Assembly: GCF_902506265.1 (NCBI RefSeq)
Contig: NZ_LR733561.1
Span: 21,273 to 85,272, forward strand
Direction: 5' to 3'
From: Flavobacterium sp. 9AF
GTDB taxonomy: Bacteria > Bacteroidota > Bacteroidia > Flavobacteriales > Flavobacteriaceae
DNA length: 64,000 nt
A model generated the notes under the pieces. It had not been told where the DNA came from and did no database searches. It saw only the letters and a list, made by a program, of their open reading frames with translations. This document shows positions 7,149 to 17,047 of the stretch, one piece after another (the stretch's first letter is position 1; every line of letters starts with the position of its first letter). A program made the position numbers and the translations under genes.

Positions 7149-8327
7149 ATGCAAAATTTTGAATTATACAATCCCGTAAATTATGTATTTGGCAAAGGTC
7201 AAATTGAAAAATTAAAAAACTTAGTGCCCGAAAATACCAAAATATTAATTGCCTATGGCGGCGGAAGTATTTTTAAAAATGGGGTATATGATCAAGTAAA
7301 AACAGCTTTATCTAAGCAATTTGAAGCTGACCAAATTGTAGAATTTGGAGGTATTGAACCCAATCCGAGGTATGAAACCTTAATGAAAGCGGTTACCGTT
7401 ATTAGAGAAGAAAAAATTGGGTTTATTCTTGCTGTAGGAGGTGGAAGTGTAATTGATGGTGTGAAATTTATTTCTGCAGCCGTACATTATGAAGGTGATG
7501 CAGCAGATATTTTGAGAAAGCGTATTTTGTTTAAAGATGTTTCCCAAGTAATTCCTTTTGGAACGGTATTAACATTACCCGCTACCGGATCAGAAATGAA
7601 TTCAGGAGCTGTAGTAACTATCGAAGCTTCTCAAGAAAAACTAACTTTAGGCGGAAGTGCCTTATTTCCAGTATTTTCTATTGTTGATCCTACTGTAATT
7701 ACTTCATTACCCAAGAGACAGTTACAAAATGGCGTTGTCGATGCTTTTACCCATGTTATGGAACAATATTTAACCTATCCTCACGATGCCATGCTTCAAG
7801 ATCGCATAGCAGAAGGTATTTTACAAACCTTAATTGAAATTGGTCCTGATGTTGTAGAAAATCCATCCGATTATAAATTAGCTTCCAATTTTGTTTGGAG
7901 CGCTACAATGGCATTGAACGGCTTGATTCAAAAAGGCGTGCCATCCGACTGGGCAACTCACATGATTGGACATGAATTGACTGCTTTGTATGAAATTGAT
8001 CATGCCCGTACCTTAGCTATTATTGGTCCCAATTTATATCGTGTAATGTTTGACACTAAAAAAGATAAATTAGCCCAATACGGTAAACGCGTATGGAATC
8101 TTACAGGAAATTCAACCGAAGCCATTGCAGAAGAAGCGATTGAGAAAACCATAGCTTTTTTCCATACTATGGGAATGAAAACTAAGATTTCAGAAAACAC
8201 CGATAATTATGAAAATACAGCCGATTTTATCGTGAATCGTTTTGAAGAAAGAGGTTGGAAAGCAATGGGTGAAAAACAAAATATTACTCCTGAAAAAGTA
8301 AGAGAAATTGTAGAAATGAGCTATTAA
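7149..8327 (+). CDS. Iron-containing alcohol dehydrogenase (YqhD/butanol dehydrogenase type)
   Basis: 392 aa, full length. The N-terminal Rossmann-like domain carries the GGGSVIDGVKF nucleotide-binding motif. The C-terminal all-helical domain carries the metal ligands: Asp and His in DAFTHVMEQY and two His in GHELTALYEIDHARTLAI. The enzyme reduces aldehydes to alcohols with NAD(P)H in the cytoplasm. The TGSEMN motif is typical of the YqhD/BdhA branch. It is co-transcribed with the DJ-1 lipoprotein and probably under control of the divergent LysR protein. Confidence 0.92.
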   Translation: MQNFELYNPVNYVFGKGQIEKLKNLVPENTKILIAYGGGSIFKNGVYDQVKTALSKQFEADQIVEFGGIEPNPRYETLMKAVTVIREEKIGFILAVGGGSVIDGVKFISAAVHYEGDAADILRKRILFKDVSQVIPFGTVLTLPATGSEMNSGAVVTIEASQEKLTLGGSALFPVFSIVDPTVITSLPKRQLQNGVVDAFTHVMEQYLTYPHDAMLQDRIAEGILQTLIEIGPDVVENPSDYKLASNFVWSATMALNGLIQKGVPSDWATHMIGHELTALYEIDHARTLAIIGPNLYRVMFDTKKDKLAQYGKRVWNLTGNSTEAIAEEAIEKTIAFFHTMGMKTKISENTDNYENTADFIVNRFEERGWKAMGEKQNITPEKVREIVEMSY

Positions 8328-8335
8328 GCTCATTT

Positions 8336-9883
8336 TTACATTTTAATTAATTGAATAGTTTCTATTCTAGAATTAAAATCAAGTCCTACAAAATAAATTC
8401 CCTTTTTAAAATCATTTAAATCGATTACTAATTTTAAATCTGTAGGTTTCAAACTCAATACTTTTTGTCCTAAAGAATTGTAAAAAATTATTAAACTAGG
8501 AAAAGTATTTTTAAATTCTAGAGTCACTTGAGTGTCAAATGGATTAGGAAACATTTTAAACTGATTTTTTTGAAAAGAATTTAAAGATAAATTAGCTATT
8601 TCAATACTAACAATTGTTGATGAAATTCCAAACTGATTTGAAATGGAAACGGTATAATCAGTCATTGGAGAGATTACGGTTGGTGTACCAGATATTTCTC
8701 CAGTATCAATATTAAAGTTTAAACCATTTGGTAAATTGGGTGAAATAGAAAAATTAAAATCATAGGAGGTCGTTTTTCTAATTTTATGATTAGCATAATC
8801 TATTATAAACATTTCTCCATTTTGATTAAATGTTATTGCCGAAGGTTCATTGAATGTAGATAAAAGTAGCTCATTATCATTATTTCCAACAATACCATTA
8901 CCACAGAAAGTTGTTACATTACCAAATGCATCTATTTTTTTTATTTTATGGTTACCAAAATCGGAAACAAAAATGTTACCTAAATTATCTAATGCCGTTA
9001 TTGTTGGATTTTTAAATTTAGCCACTAAAGCAGCACCATTAATATCTCCTAAACCAGAACCAGCAATGGTCGTAACTTGACCGTTAGTTTCAATTTTTTT
9101 TATTTTATGATTTCCATAATCAGTTACAATAATATTACCCAAAGCATCTAAACAAACTCCTGTAGGCCATTTGAATTTTGCTAAAACTCCTACACCATCA
9201 GCGTCTCCTATTGCTCCTCCAGCAATAGTACTAACTATTCCTGCGGGTGTAATTTTTCTTATTCTGTTATTATAATAATCTGCAACATAGATATTATCAG
9301 CATTATCAATAGCGATTTGATCGGGATAATAAAATTTTGCAGTATTTCCTACTCCATCTTGAAAACCTCCAACACCTGTGCCTGCAAATGTGCTAATTAA
9401 GCCATTACTATCAATCTTTCTTATTTTATGATTACTTTGATCACAAATAAAAAAATTACCATTTGAATCTTCCACTACACTTGTTGGAAAATTAAATGTA
9501 GCCACATTTAATGGCCCATCCAACGACCCTAATGTTCCTGTTCCCGCAAAGGTTGAAACATCTCCGTTAGAATTAATTTTTTTTATTTTATGATTTCCTC
9601 TATCCACAACTAGCAAATTATTATTGCTATCGAAAATACATGTCGTTGGAAAATTAAATTGCGCTATATTACTATTCCCATTTAAATCGCCTTGGATGCC
9701 CGATCCTGCATATGTAGTGATGCCAGGTCCATTAGGAATATTGCCTCCAGAATTAGTTGGTAAAAGAGGACTTATCGATTGGTACAAATTAAAATTATTG
9801 GGTGAATTATAAGAAATGTTAGGCGGTTGGGCATAACTTATATTTGCAACATAAAATAAAAAAAGTAACTCCTTGATCTTCAT
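8336..9883 (-). CDS. NHL-repeat protein with T9SS sorting domain
   Basis: 515 aa from the ATG at 9883, which gives a proper signal peptide (MKIKELLFLFYVANISYAQ); a longer TTG reading would precede it. Six NHL repeats of about 56 residues follow, each with a NHKIKKI or NHKIRKI strand and a YxAG/TFAGTG turn, forming a six-bladed propeller. A putative Ig domain (LPNGLNFNIDTGEISGTP) comes next, and the last 80 residues are a type A sorting domain of the type IX secretion system (MFPNPFDTQVTLEF, GIYFVGL). The protein is thus exported by T9SS to the cell surface or medium. Binding partner unknown. Confidence 0.88.
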   Translation of the reverse strand: MKIKELLFLFYVANISYAQPPNISYNSPNNFNLYQSISPLLPTNSGGNIPNGPGITTYAGSGIQGDLNGNSNIAQFNFPTTCIFDSNNNLLVVDRGNHKIKKINSNGDVSTFAGTGTLGSLDGPLNVATFNFPTSVVEDSNGNFFICDQSNHKIRKIDSNGLISTFAGTGVGGFQDGVGNTAKFYYPDQIAIDNADNIYVADYYNNRIRKITPAGIVSTIAGGAIGDADGVGVLAKFKWPTGVCLDALGNIIVTDYGNHKIKKIETNGQVTTIAGSGLGDINGAALVAKFKNPTITALDNLGNIFVSDFGNHKIKKIDAFGNVTTFCGNGIVGNNDNELLLSTFNEPSAITFNQNGEMFIIDYANHKIRKTTSYDFNFSISPNLPNGLNFNIDTGEISGTPTVISPMTDYTVSISNQFGISSTIVSIEIANLSLNSFQKNQFKMFPNPFDTQVTLEFKNTFPSLIIFYNSLGQKVLSLKPTDLKLVIDLNDFKKGIYFVGLDFNSRIETIQLIKM

Positions 9884-9910
9884 ATTATAATTTGAAACAA
9901 ATGTAAAATA

Positions 9911-9944
9911 AAAAACAGGAATTGTAGTTACAAATCCTGTTTTT
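9911..9944. other. Strong hairpin in a divergent leader region
   Basis: A 10-bp perfect stem (aaaaacagga / tcctgttttt) encloses a second 5-bp stem (ttgta / tacaa). On the minus strand it is followed by a T-rich run 28 bases before the NHL gene ATG. It looks like a Rho-independent terminator or attenuator but sits between divergent genes. Confidence 0.55.
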
Positions 9945-10090
9945 CTAACCAACCAAAAACTAAATAATTTAACCCAAATTATTTAAAAATATACCTATAA
10001 AACGCAATAGAATAGATTTAAATTGCACAGAAAAAATTAAAAAAATGTTAAAGTTATATCGTTTACAGCTATAGCTAGTTTTTTAAGAAC

Positions 10091-10121
10091 TTTCAATATT
10101 AAAAGTAATTCTTTACCTTTG
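10091..10121 (+). promoter_or_regulatory. Probable gpsA promoter
   Basis: TACCTTTG at 10114-10121 matches the -7 consensus TAnnTTTG. A degenerate TTTC occupies the -33 position 19 bases upstream. The predicted start point is about 15 bases before the gpsA ATG. Confidence 0.45.
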
Positions 10122-10142
10122 ATTTTCCTAAACTATAAATAA

Positions 10143-11135
10143 ATGGAAAAACCAAAGTTTGCTGTCATTGGAGGAGGAAGTTGGGCAACGGCTATAGCAA
10201 AAATGCTATGTGCAAATCAAGAACAGATTGCTTGGTATATGAGAAGTACTTATGCTCTAGAATGTATAAAACATCAAAAGCATAATCCTAATTACTTAAG
10301 TTCTGTAGAATTTGATAATAAAAAACTTTTTTTAACCAATGATATTAATGAAGCTGTTTCCTATGCTGATTATATCATTTTTGCTATTCCATCTGCTTTT
10401 TTAAGTGCAGAATTAGAGAAACTAACGGTATCACTTAAAAATAAGATTATCTTTTCAGCCATAAAAGGGATTGTTCCAGAATCAAGTTTGATTGTAGGAG
10501 AACATTTTAATACAAAGTACAACATTCCTTTTGATAATATTGGTGTAATTACAGGACCATGTCATGCTGAAGAAGTAGCTATGGAACGTTTATCTTATCT
10601 AACTATTGCTTGTAATGATCGTTCTAAAGCAAAATATGTTGCTAAAAACTTAAGTTCCTATTATATAAAAGCAAAAACAACAGATGATATTATTGGGACT
10701 GAATATGCTGCAGTATTAAAAAATATTTATTCAATTGCTGCTGGAATAGCTCATGGATTAGGATATGGAGATAATTTCCAAGCTGTATTGATGAGTAATG
10801 CTATTCGAGAGATGAAAAAATTTATTCGAAAAGTTCATAAAATGAAACGAAATATAAATAATTCTGCTTATTTAGGAGATTTATTGGTAACGGGTTATTC
10901 TGTGTTTTCTAGAAATAGGATGTTTGGGAATATGATTGGCAAAGGATATACAGTAAAATCTGCTCAAATGGAAATGAGTATGGTAGCAGAAGGGTATTAT
11001 GCAGCTAAAAGTGCTTATCTTTTAAACAAAGAATACAAAGCTGACACACCTATTATAGATGCTGTTTATCGCGTATTGTATGAAGGAAAAGAAGCTAAAT
11101 CTGAATTCAAAAAATTAACAGAAAAATTAAATTAA
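10143..11135 (+). CDS. gpsA: NAD(P)H-dependent glycerol-3-phosphate dehydrogenase
   Basis: 330 aa, the usual GpsA length. It reduces dihydroxyacetone phosphate to sn-glycerol-3-phosphate, the backbone of phospholipids. The N-terminal dinucleotide motif is GGGSWATA (residues 10-17). The middle has GPCHAEEV, and the catalytic lysine region is AVLKNIYSIAAGIAHGLGYG. It stands alone, with its own promoter and a strong terminator at 11169-11208. Confidence 0.95.
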   Translation: MEKPKFAVIGGGSWATAIAKMLCANQEQIAWYMRSTYALECIKHQKHNPNYLSSVEFDNKKLFLTNDINEAVSYADYIIFAIPSAFLSAELEKLTVSLKNKIIFSAIKGIVPESSLIVGEHFNTKYNIPFDNIGVITGPCHAEEVAMERLSYLTIACNDRSKAKYVAKNLSSYYIKAKTTDDIIGTEYAAVLKNIYSIAAGIAHGLGYGDNFQAVLMSNAIREMKKFIRKVHKMKRNINNSAYLGDLLVTGYSVFSRNRMFGNMIGKGYTVKSAQMEMSMVAEGYYAAKSAYLLNKEYKADTPIIDAVYRVLYEGKEAKSEFKKLTEKLN

Positions 11136-11168
11136 ATTTTAACGTTTCATTAGATTATACAAAACTAC

Positions 11169-11208
11169 AGCCTATGTGTTTAAAAATCAAACATATAGGC
11201 TTTTTTTT
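11169..11208 (+). terminator. Rho-independent terminator after gpsA
   Basis: agcctatgtgttt pairs with aaacatataggct (one mismatch) around a short loop and is followed by eight T. It is 33 bases beyond the gpsA stop codon. Confidence 0.85.
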
Positions 11209-11263
11209 AATTATTAAAAAATATCACAACATATTGTTAATCAATACATTACAAACGTTTGTC

Positions 11264-11291
11264 TTGGTTAAAAAAAACAAATTTACATTCG
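11264..11291 (+). promoter_or_regulatory. Probable terC promoter
   Basis: TTG at 11264-11266 and TACATTCG at 11284-11291, with 17 bases between, resemble TTG/TAnnTTTG with one mismatch. The start codon of the TerC gene is 17 bases downstream. Confidence 0.4.
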
Positions 11292-11307
11292 CAAACAAAT
11301 TTAAAAT

Positions 11308-12285
11308 ATGGATTCACTATTAAACCACCCAGCCATAATAATCATCTTTACTCTAGTGATTATTGGAATGTTGCTTTTAGATTTAGGTATCTTAAACAAA
11401 AAAAGTCATGCCATAACTAGTCGTGAAGCGACCTTTTGGTCCATCTTATGGATTTCCTTGTCCATGGGTTTTAGTGGAATTATCTATTATTATTTAGGTT
11501 TTGAAAAATTTTCTCAATACCAAGGTGCCTATTGGATTGAAAAAGCTTTATCTGTGGATAATTTATTTGTATTCATTTTAGTGTTTGGCTATTTTAATGT
11601 AGGCAAAGAATTGCAGCATAAGGTTTTGTTTTGGGGTGTAATTGGAGCTTTAGTCTTTAGAGCCATTTTTATTTTTTCTGGAGTTTGGATATTAAACTAC
11701 ACTTATCTTCCTGAGATGGAAGTATTGGATCATCATGTAAGAATAAACTATTTATTAACCTTGTTTGGGATTATTTTAATAGTTGCAGGAATTAAATCTT
11801 GGTTTAGTCATAGTGAAGATGATGGGGATAAAGATTTTTCAAAAAGTCCAGGAGCCAAGTTGATTCACAAGTTTTTTAAAGTTACTGATAAATTTGATGG
11901 AGATAAATTTTTTACTATTCAAAATGGTATTAAAATGGCTACTCCTCTTTTGGTAGTTGTTGCCATTATTGAATTTACCGATTTACTATTTGCTGTTGAT
12001 AGTATTCCAGCTATTTTTGCCATAGCACCTGATGATCCATTTATTTTATATACATCCAATATTTTTGCAATTCTAGGATTGCGTTCGCTATATTTTCTTC
12101 TTGCTAACTTTATGTATATGTTCAGTCGTTTGCATTATGGATTGGCCATAATCTTAGCTTTTATAGGTATAAAAATGATTATAGCTCCATTTATTCATAT
12201 TTCATCTTTAATTTCATTAGGAATTGTAGGTGGTGTTTTAGTAATTTCGGTATTATGGTCTATTTTATTTCCAATTAAAGATTGA
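11308..12285 (+). CDS. TerC family integral membrane protein
   Basis: 325 aa with about nine transmembrane segments. The TerC signatures EKALSVDNLFVF (residues about 90-101) and FTDLLFAVDSIPAIFAI are intact; their acidic residues are thought to handle metal ions. Alx/MeeF-type relatives export manganese and support co-translational metalation of exported proteins. No tellurite-resistance genes are nearby, so a housekeeping metal-export role is more likely than tellurite resistance. It is monocistronic. Confidence 0.9.
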   Translation: MDSLLNHPAIIIIFTLVIIGMLLLDLGILNKKSHAITSREATFWSILWISLSMGFSGIIYYYLGFEKFSQYQGAYWIEKALSVDNLFVFILVFGYFNVGKELQHKVLFWGVIGALVFRAIFIFSGVWILNYTYLPEMEVLDHHVRINYLLTLFGIILIVAGIKSWFSHSEDDGDKDFSKSPGAKLIHKFFKVTDKFDGDKFFTIQNGIKMATPLLVVVAIIEFTDLLFAVDSIPAIFAIAPDDPFILYTSNIFAILGLRSLYFLLANFMYMFSRLHYGLAIILAFIGIKMIIAPFIHISSLISLGIVGGVLVISVLWSILFPIKD

Positions 12286-12332
12286 TGTTTAGCAATAAAT
12301 AGCCTCAGTATAAAAAAAGAAATCTTCACAAT

Positions 12333-12391
12333 ACATTTTTCAAGTGCAAAGAATAACCTCGCAAAGTGCGATTTTTAGGTTAGAAAAATGT
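12333..12391. terminator. Nested inverted repeat between convergent terC and GH92 genes
   Basis: Three nested stems share a centre: acatttttc/gaaaaatgt, aacct/aggtt and tcgca/tgcga around an aag loop. Lying between convergent genes, it may act as a bidirectional terminator, though it is larger than usual. The rest of the 218-base gap holds no gene. Confidence 0.45.
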
Positions 12392-12503
12392 GTTCAATTG
12401 ATAATATGTATTGAGTACTATTTTTTAAAATATTTATGCGACTTCTAGAGTCAACCTAAAATAACTAATTACTTTATGTTATAATAGAGACTTGAAATAC
12501 TAT

Positions 12504-15311
12504 CTAATTCACTGTAATTTCATCAATAAAAATAAAAGCATCACCATCATAAGGATGTCCTTGATGCCATTCGGGTAGTTTTCCAAAGTTTTTAGCCACG
12601 ACTTTCAAATATTTAGCTTTGGCTTGCACCGAAGCCGTAAAATCTTTTAACACCACTTCATATTCTTTTGGATCTACACTATTCTGTATTGTTGCCACTT
12701 TTATAAAATTTTTACCATCATTTGAAGTGTAAAATTCCACTTCGGTTGGCATCAAAATCCATGCTCGAGTGTCTTGTAGAAAATGTGTACTTATTTTTTT
12801 GATTTTTGTTTCCTTTTGTAAGTCAATAACCGCTTCAAAATCCTGGGATTGATACCCTTGCCAATCTCCTTTTCTCCAATTTTCGGAACCCAAAATACCA
12901 TCTAACAACCCTTCTGGTCCTCCTGCATGATACTGCGGATTGTATTTTGATTTTATATCGATAGTATAGTTGTTTGGTTTTTTGAAGAAAGTTGCTGAAA
13001 TGGTGTCGCTTTCATTTCTTCCTTCTAAATCTTGCTTAGTAAAAGCATAGATTTTAGTAGAATTTGATATTTCAAAAGGTTTTGTATATAGAGAAAACTC
13101 ATTTTGCCCATCTATTTTATAGAAAATCATACACTCTCTATATTTTCCATTATCCAAATTATTACTATCCATTGAAATCAATAATTTGTCTTTAAAAGAT
13201 TTACTTTCTGCTTGAATTACTGGAACTGGTAATATTGTTCTAGAATAATAATAATCCGATGTATCAATTGGTCTCTCAATAAAGAATCCTAGTTTTGAAT
13301 TATCCTTATTTATGATGTCTATTGTTTTATCGTTTTCAAAATGAATTTTAATCTTATCAAAATTTGGCTTAACTGTTTGCCACTTTGCAACTCCTGGAGT
13401 AACTGCATAAATACCTATTGAACTCAACACATACCAAGCGCTCATTTGGCCGCAATCTTCATTTCCTATTAAACCATCTGGACTATTTTTATAAAAATTG
13501 TCTAAAATGTATTTTACTTTTTCATTCGTTTTTTCGGGTTTTCCAATATAATTGTACAAATATGCCATGTGATGACTCGGTTCGTTTCCATGCGCATATT
13601 GCCCAATTAAACCCGTAACATCTACTTGTTCGCGACCCGTGGTTTTGCTCTCGCTGTTGAACATTGCATCTAGTTTGGCTTCAAATTTTTCAGGTCCGCC
13701 ATAAGCATGAATCATTCCTTGAATATCTTGTGGTACAAAAAAAGTATATTGCCATGCATTACCTTCAGTAAAATTATTGTTTACCTCACGCGGATCGAAA
13801 GGTTTATCCCAACCGCCATTTTTCTTTGGTCGGATAAAACCTTTTTCCCAATCGAACAAATTTTTCCAATTTTGTGAACGTTTCATGAAATACTGATAGT
13901 CTTCTTGTTTTCCTAAAAGTAGTGCCATTTGTGCAATACACCAATCGTCATAGGCATATTCAACGGTTTTAGAAACACTTTCATGGTCATCATCTATCGA
14001 AATAAATCCATTTTTCTTATACGCTTCTAAACCTAACACATCACGCATTGCTGAAGCTTTACTTGCTTCAAAGGCTTTTTCATAATCAAAACCTTCGATG
14101 CCTTTTACCATGGCATCGGCAATTACCGAAACCGAATGATAACCAATCATACAATCGGTTTCATTGGAAGCTAATTCCCAAACGGGCAATCTACCGCCTT
14201 GTTCATACTGCTTAAGAAAGGTATTAATATAATCTGAAGTACGTTTTTTATCAATCAACGTATATAATGGATGCGCGCCTCTAAAGGTATCCCAAAGAGA
14301 GAAAACCGTGTAATACTCAAAACCTTCTGCTTGATGAATTTGGTTATCCCGACCGCGATATTTCCCATCCATATCTTGTGCAATATTCGGTTGCATCATA
14401 GTGTGATATAAAGCTGTGTAGAAAATAGCTAACTTGTTTTTATCATCTGAATTCACTTCAATTTTTGACAATTCATTGTTCCAAAGTTGTACAGCGTCTT
14501 GATGCACTTTTTCAAAATCCCAATGTTTGATTTCCGTACTGTTTAATTTAGCTCCTTCATATCCTGTTGGTGAAAGTGCTACCTTTACCAATATTTTTCC
14601 TCCTTTTTTGACTGGTTTTGAAAAACTAATTTTTAATTCATCATCACCCCTATATAACTCTTTAGGTTTGTTTTTCCCTCGAGCATTGTTTATTTTCATT
14701 GGCACATTAAATTCGATTCTCGCATAAACATATTGATCTCTAGCCCAAGCTTCACTTCTGCGTAAGACTTCAATGGTAGTTGGATTAACAATTCTAACTT
14801 CACCTTCTAATAATTTATCACGATGATTTAAATCCAGAATAATATTGGCTTGACCTTCTTGATTAAAGGTATATTCATGAAAACCTACGCGTGTTGAAGC
14901 CGTTAAACGAACATCAATGTTGTGTTTGTCTAATTTCACACTATAAAAACCCGCAGAGGCTTTTTCATTCGTATGCGAAAAAGAAGAAGCATACACTTTA
15001 TTATCAAAGGAAGGTTCGCCCATAGTTGGCATTAATAGGATATCACCATAATCGGAAACCCCTGTTCCGTTCAAATGCGTGTGTGAAAATCCGTAAATGA
15101 TACTATCCGAATAATGATATCCAGAACAACCATCCCAACTACCATCGATTCGAGTATCAGGAGACAATTGTACCATACCATAAGGTGTTGTGGCTCCAGG
15201 AAAAGTGTGTCCGTGACCTCCCGTTCCGATAAATGGATTAACATGTTTGGCATAATCTTGTGACCATGCAAGATTGACAAAGAAAAACAGTGATAAAAGA
15301 AAATTCCTCAT
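12504..15311 (-). CDS. GH92 family alpha-mannosidase with F5/8C domain
   Basis: 935 aa with a signal peptide (to about residue 17). Residues about 20-690 are a glycoside hydrolase family 92 catalytic module: VNPFIGTGGHGHTFPGA near the start, WDTFRGAHPLYTL in the middle, GNEPSHHMAYLYN, and the acid-bearing GNEDCGQMSAWYV. GH92 enzymes are calcium-dependent exo-alpha-mannosidases acting on N-glycans and yeast mannan. A FN3-like/chitobiase C-terminal-type segment (about 700-785) follows, then a discoidin (F5/8 type C) carbohydrate-binding domain (about 795-935). It has no T9SS tail, so it is probably periplasmic. No SusC/D pair is present, so this is a lone glycosidase rather than part of a complete polysaccharide utilisation locus in this window. 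Confidence 0.93.
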   Translation of the reverse strand: MRNFLLSLFFFVNLAWSQDYAKHVNPFIGTGGHGHTFPGATTPYGMVQLSPDTRIDGSWDGCSGYHYSDSIIYGFSHTHLNGTGVSDYGDILLMPTMGEPSFDNKVYASSFSHTNEKASAGFYSVKLDKHNIDVRLTASTRVGFHEYTFNQEGQANIILDLNHRDKLLEGEVRIVNPTTIEVLRRSEAWARDQYVYARIEFNVPMKINNARGKNKPKELYRGDDELKISFSKPVKKGGKILVKVALSPTGYEGAKLNSTEIKHWDFEKVHQDAVQLWNNELSKIEVNSDDKNKLAIFYTALYHTMMQPNIAQDMDGKYRGRDNQIHQAEGFEYYTVFSLWDTFRGAHPLYTLIDKKRTSDYINTFLKQYEQGGRLPVWELASNETDCMIGYHSVSVIADAMVKGIEGFDYEKAFEASKASAMRDVLGLEAYKKNGFISIDDDHESVSKTVEYAYDDWCIAQMALLLGKQEDYQYFMKRSQNWKNLFDWEKGFIRPKKNGGWDKPFDPREVNNNFTEGNAWQYTFFVPQDIQGMIHAYGGPEKFEAKLDAMFNSESKTTGREQVDVTGLIGQYAHGNEPSHHMAYLYNYIGKPEKTNEKVKYILDNFYKNSPDGLIGNEDCGQMSAWYVLSSIGIYAVTPGVAKWQTVKPNFDKIKIHFENDKTIDIINKDNSKLGFFIERPIDTSDYYYSRTILPVPVIQAESKSFKDKLLISMDSNNLDNGKYRECMIFYKIDGQNEFSLYTKPFEISNSTKIYAFTKQDLEGRNESDTISATFFKKPNNYTIDIKSKYNPQYHAGGPEGLLDGILGSENWRKGDWQGYQSQDFEAVIDLQKETKIKKISTHFLQDTRAWILMPTEVEFYTSNDGKNFIKVATIQNSVDPKEYEVVLKDFTASVQAKAKYLKVVAKNFGKLPEWHQGHPYDGDAFIFIDEITVN

Positions 15312-15426
15312 TTTAAAGCTAAAATTAGACTATAAAATTGAGAAATTTTTATGAGTAATGCAATACTTTAGTAGGAGTAAATTATTTGTTTTTAGGTTCT
15401 CGACTCCACTCGAACCACTATAAAAA

Positions 15427-15834
15427 CTAAACGCCCATTACACCGCGTTTCCCTATTACAGGTAAATCGGTTTGAGCTCTTTCATTAATACTGTTTACTT
15501 TAAACATGAATTTTTTATCAAACATTTGGTTTCCAATAAAATACGACAACATAAATTCGTTGTTCAATTGCAACACATTGTTTTCTAAAAATTCGATTTT
15601 TACGGCTGATTTTGGTTCTACTTTAGCAAATGCATGGCGCAATTGCATAGTATTTCTGTTTTCTCCATTAATAAGTCCGTAAGCACGAGAAACAATCATG
15701 GCCATTTCTAGCGTTTCATTAGTAGCATTTAATAAATAAGCATACCAACAATTTTCTTGAAAATCATCGCTCCATTCTTGAATAGCAACAATGTGGACAT
15801 TTTCTACTTTTGGAATTACTATATCTTTTTTCAT
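15427..15834 (-). CDS. Conserved hypothetical protein next to pheS
   Basis: 135 aa, soluble, no signal peptide and no recognised motif; predicted mostly beta-strand with one long hydrophilic C-terminal tail (NERAQTDLPVIGKRGVMGV). It is transcribed in the same direction as pheS, 102 bases downstream of it. I do not recognise a function. Confidence 0.6.
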   Translation of the reverse strand: MKKDIVIPKVENVHIVAIQEWSDDFQENCWYAYLLNATNETLEMAMIVSRAYGLINGENRNTMQLRHAFAKVEPKSAVKIEFLENNVLQLNNEFMLSYFIGNQMFDKKFMFKVNSINERAQTDLPVIGKRGVMGV

Positions 15835-15936
15835 GTCATTACGAGGAACGAAGTAATCTTTCGTTCATACCAATTAATTTTATCTAAAACAATTTATGTG
15901 ATTCCACCTTACATTGGAATGATACACAATTGTTAC

Positions 15937-16956
15937 TTATATACTTGATTTGAATTGCTCTAAGAAACGTACGTCATTTTCATAAAACATACGAATATCG
16001 CCAATTTGATACAACAACATGGCAATACGTTCGATTCCCATACCGAATGCGAAACCGGTATATTCATCTGGATTGATATTACAGTTTTTCAACACATTTG
16101 GGTCTACCATTCCACAACCCATAATTTCTAACCAACCCGTTCCTTTGGTAATACGATAATCAATTTCATTATTCAATCCCCAATAAATATCTACCTCAGC
16201 ACTTGGCTCGGTAAATGGAAAATAAGAAGGGCGTAAACGAATTTTAGATTTCCCAAACATTTCCTTAGTGAAATACAACAACGTTTGTTTTAAATCGGCA
16301 AAAGAAACATCCTTGTCGATATATAACCCTTCAACTTGATGGAAAATACAGTGCGAACGTGATGAAATATCTTCGTTACGGAAAACCCTTCCTGGAGAAA
16401 TCGTTCTGATAGGTGGTTGATTGTTTTCCATATAACGTACTTGCACAGAAGATGTGTGTGTACGCAATAAAATATCAGGATTTGTTTGAATGAAAAAGGT
16501 ATCCTGCATGTCTCTTGCTGGATGATATTCTGGTAAATTTAAGGCTGTAAAGTTATGCCAATCGTCTTCGATTTCTGGACCTTCAGAAACATTAAACCCA
16601 ACATTAGAAAAGATATCAATAATTTGATTTTTTACAATAGAAATTGGATGACGAGAACCAATGTTGATTGCTTCACCAGGACGTGTAACATCTCCGTAAA
16701 TACCCTTCACCTCTTCTTTACTTTCTAAAAGATTTTGAATACTCGCTACTTTTTCTTCAGCTGTATTTTTCAACTGATTAATTACTTGTCCAAATTCTTT
16801 TTTCATTTCATTCGGAACGTTCTTAAAATCAGCAAATAAATCTTTTAATATACCTTTATTTCCTAAGTATTTAATACGGAATTCTTCTAATTTCTCTTTG
16901 TTGTCAGCATGAAAAGCCTTTGCTTCTTCAATATGACCTTTAATCTTGTCTATCAT
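15937..16956 (-). CDS. pheS: Phenylalanine-tRNA ligase alpha subunit
   Basis: 339 aa. Charges tRNA-Phe with phenylalanine as an alpha2-beta2 complex with PheT. The N-terminal 85 residues form the tRNA-binding coiled coil. The class II catalytic core has [26 protein letters not shown] and [16 protein letters not shown] (motif 1/2 region), then [24 protein letters not shown] and [13 protein letters not shown] (motif 3). pheT is not adjacent in this window, which is common in Bacteroidota. Confidence 0.96.
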   Translation of the reverse strand: MIDKIKGHIEEAKAFHADNKEKLEEFRIKYLGNKGILKDLFADFKNVPNEMKKEFGQVINQLKNTAEEKVASIQNLLESKEEVKGIYGDVTRPGEAINIGSRHPISIVKNQIIDIFSNVGFNVSEGPEIEDDWHNFTALNLPEYHPARDMQDTFFIQTNPDILLRTHTSSVQVRYMENNQPPIRTISPGRVFRNEDISSRSHCIFHQVEGLYIDKDVSFADLKQTLLYFTKEMFGKSKIRLRPSYFPFTEPSAEVDIYWGLNNEIDYRITKGTGWLEIMGCGMVDPNVLKNCNINPDEYTGFAFGMGIERIAMLLYQIGDIRMFYENDVRFLEQFKSSI

Positions 16957-17047
16957 TGCAAACTTAAAATGGTTCGCAAATTTACAAATTATATTTTTTT
17001 GTTCGAGTGTAATTCCAAAGTTTATCGGTGAAAGGAAAAAATCTCTT

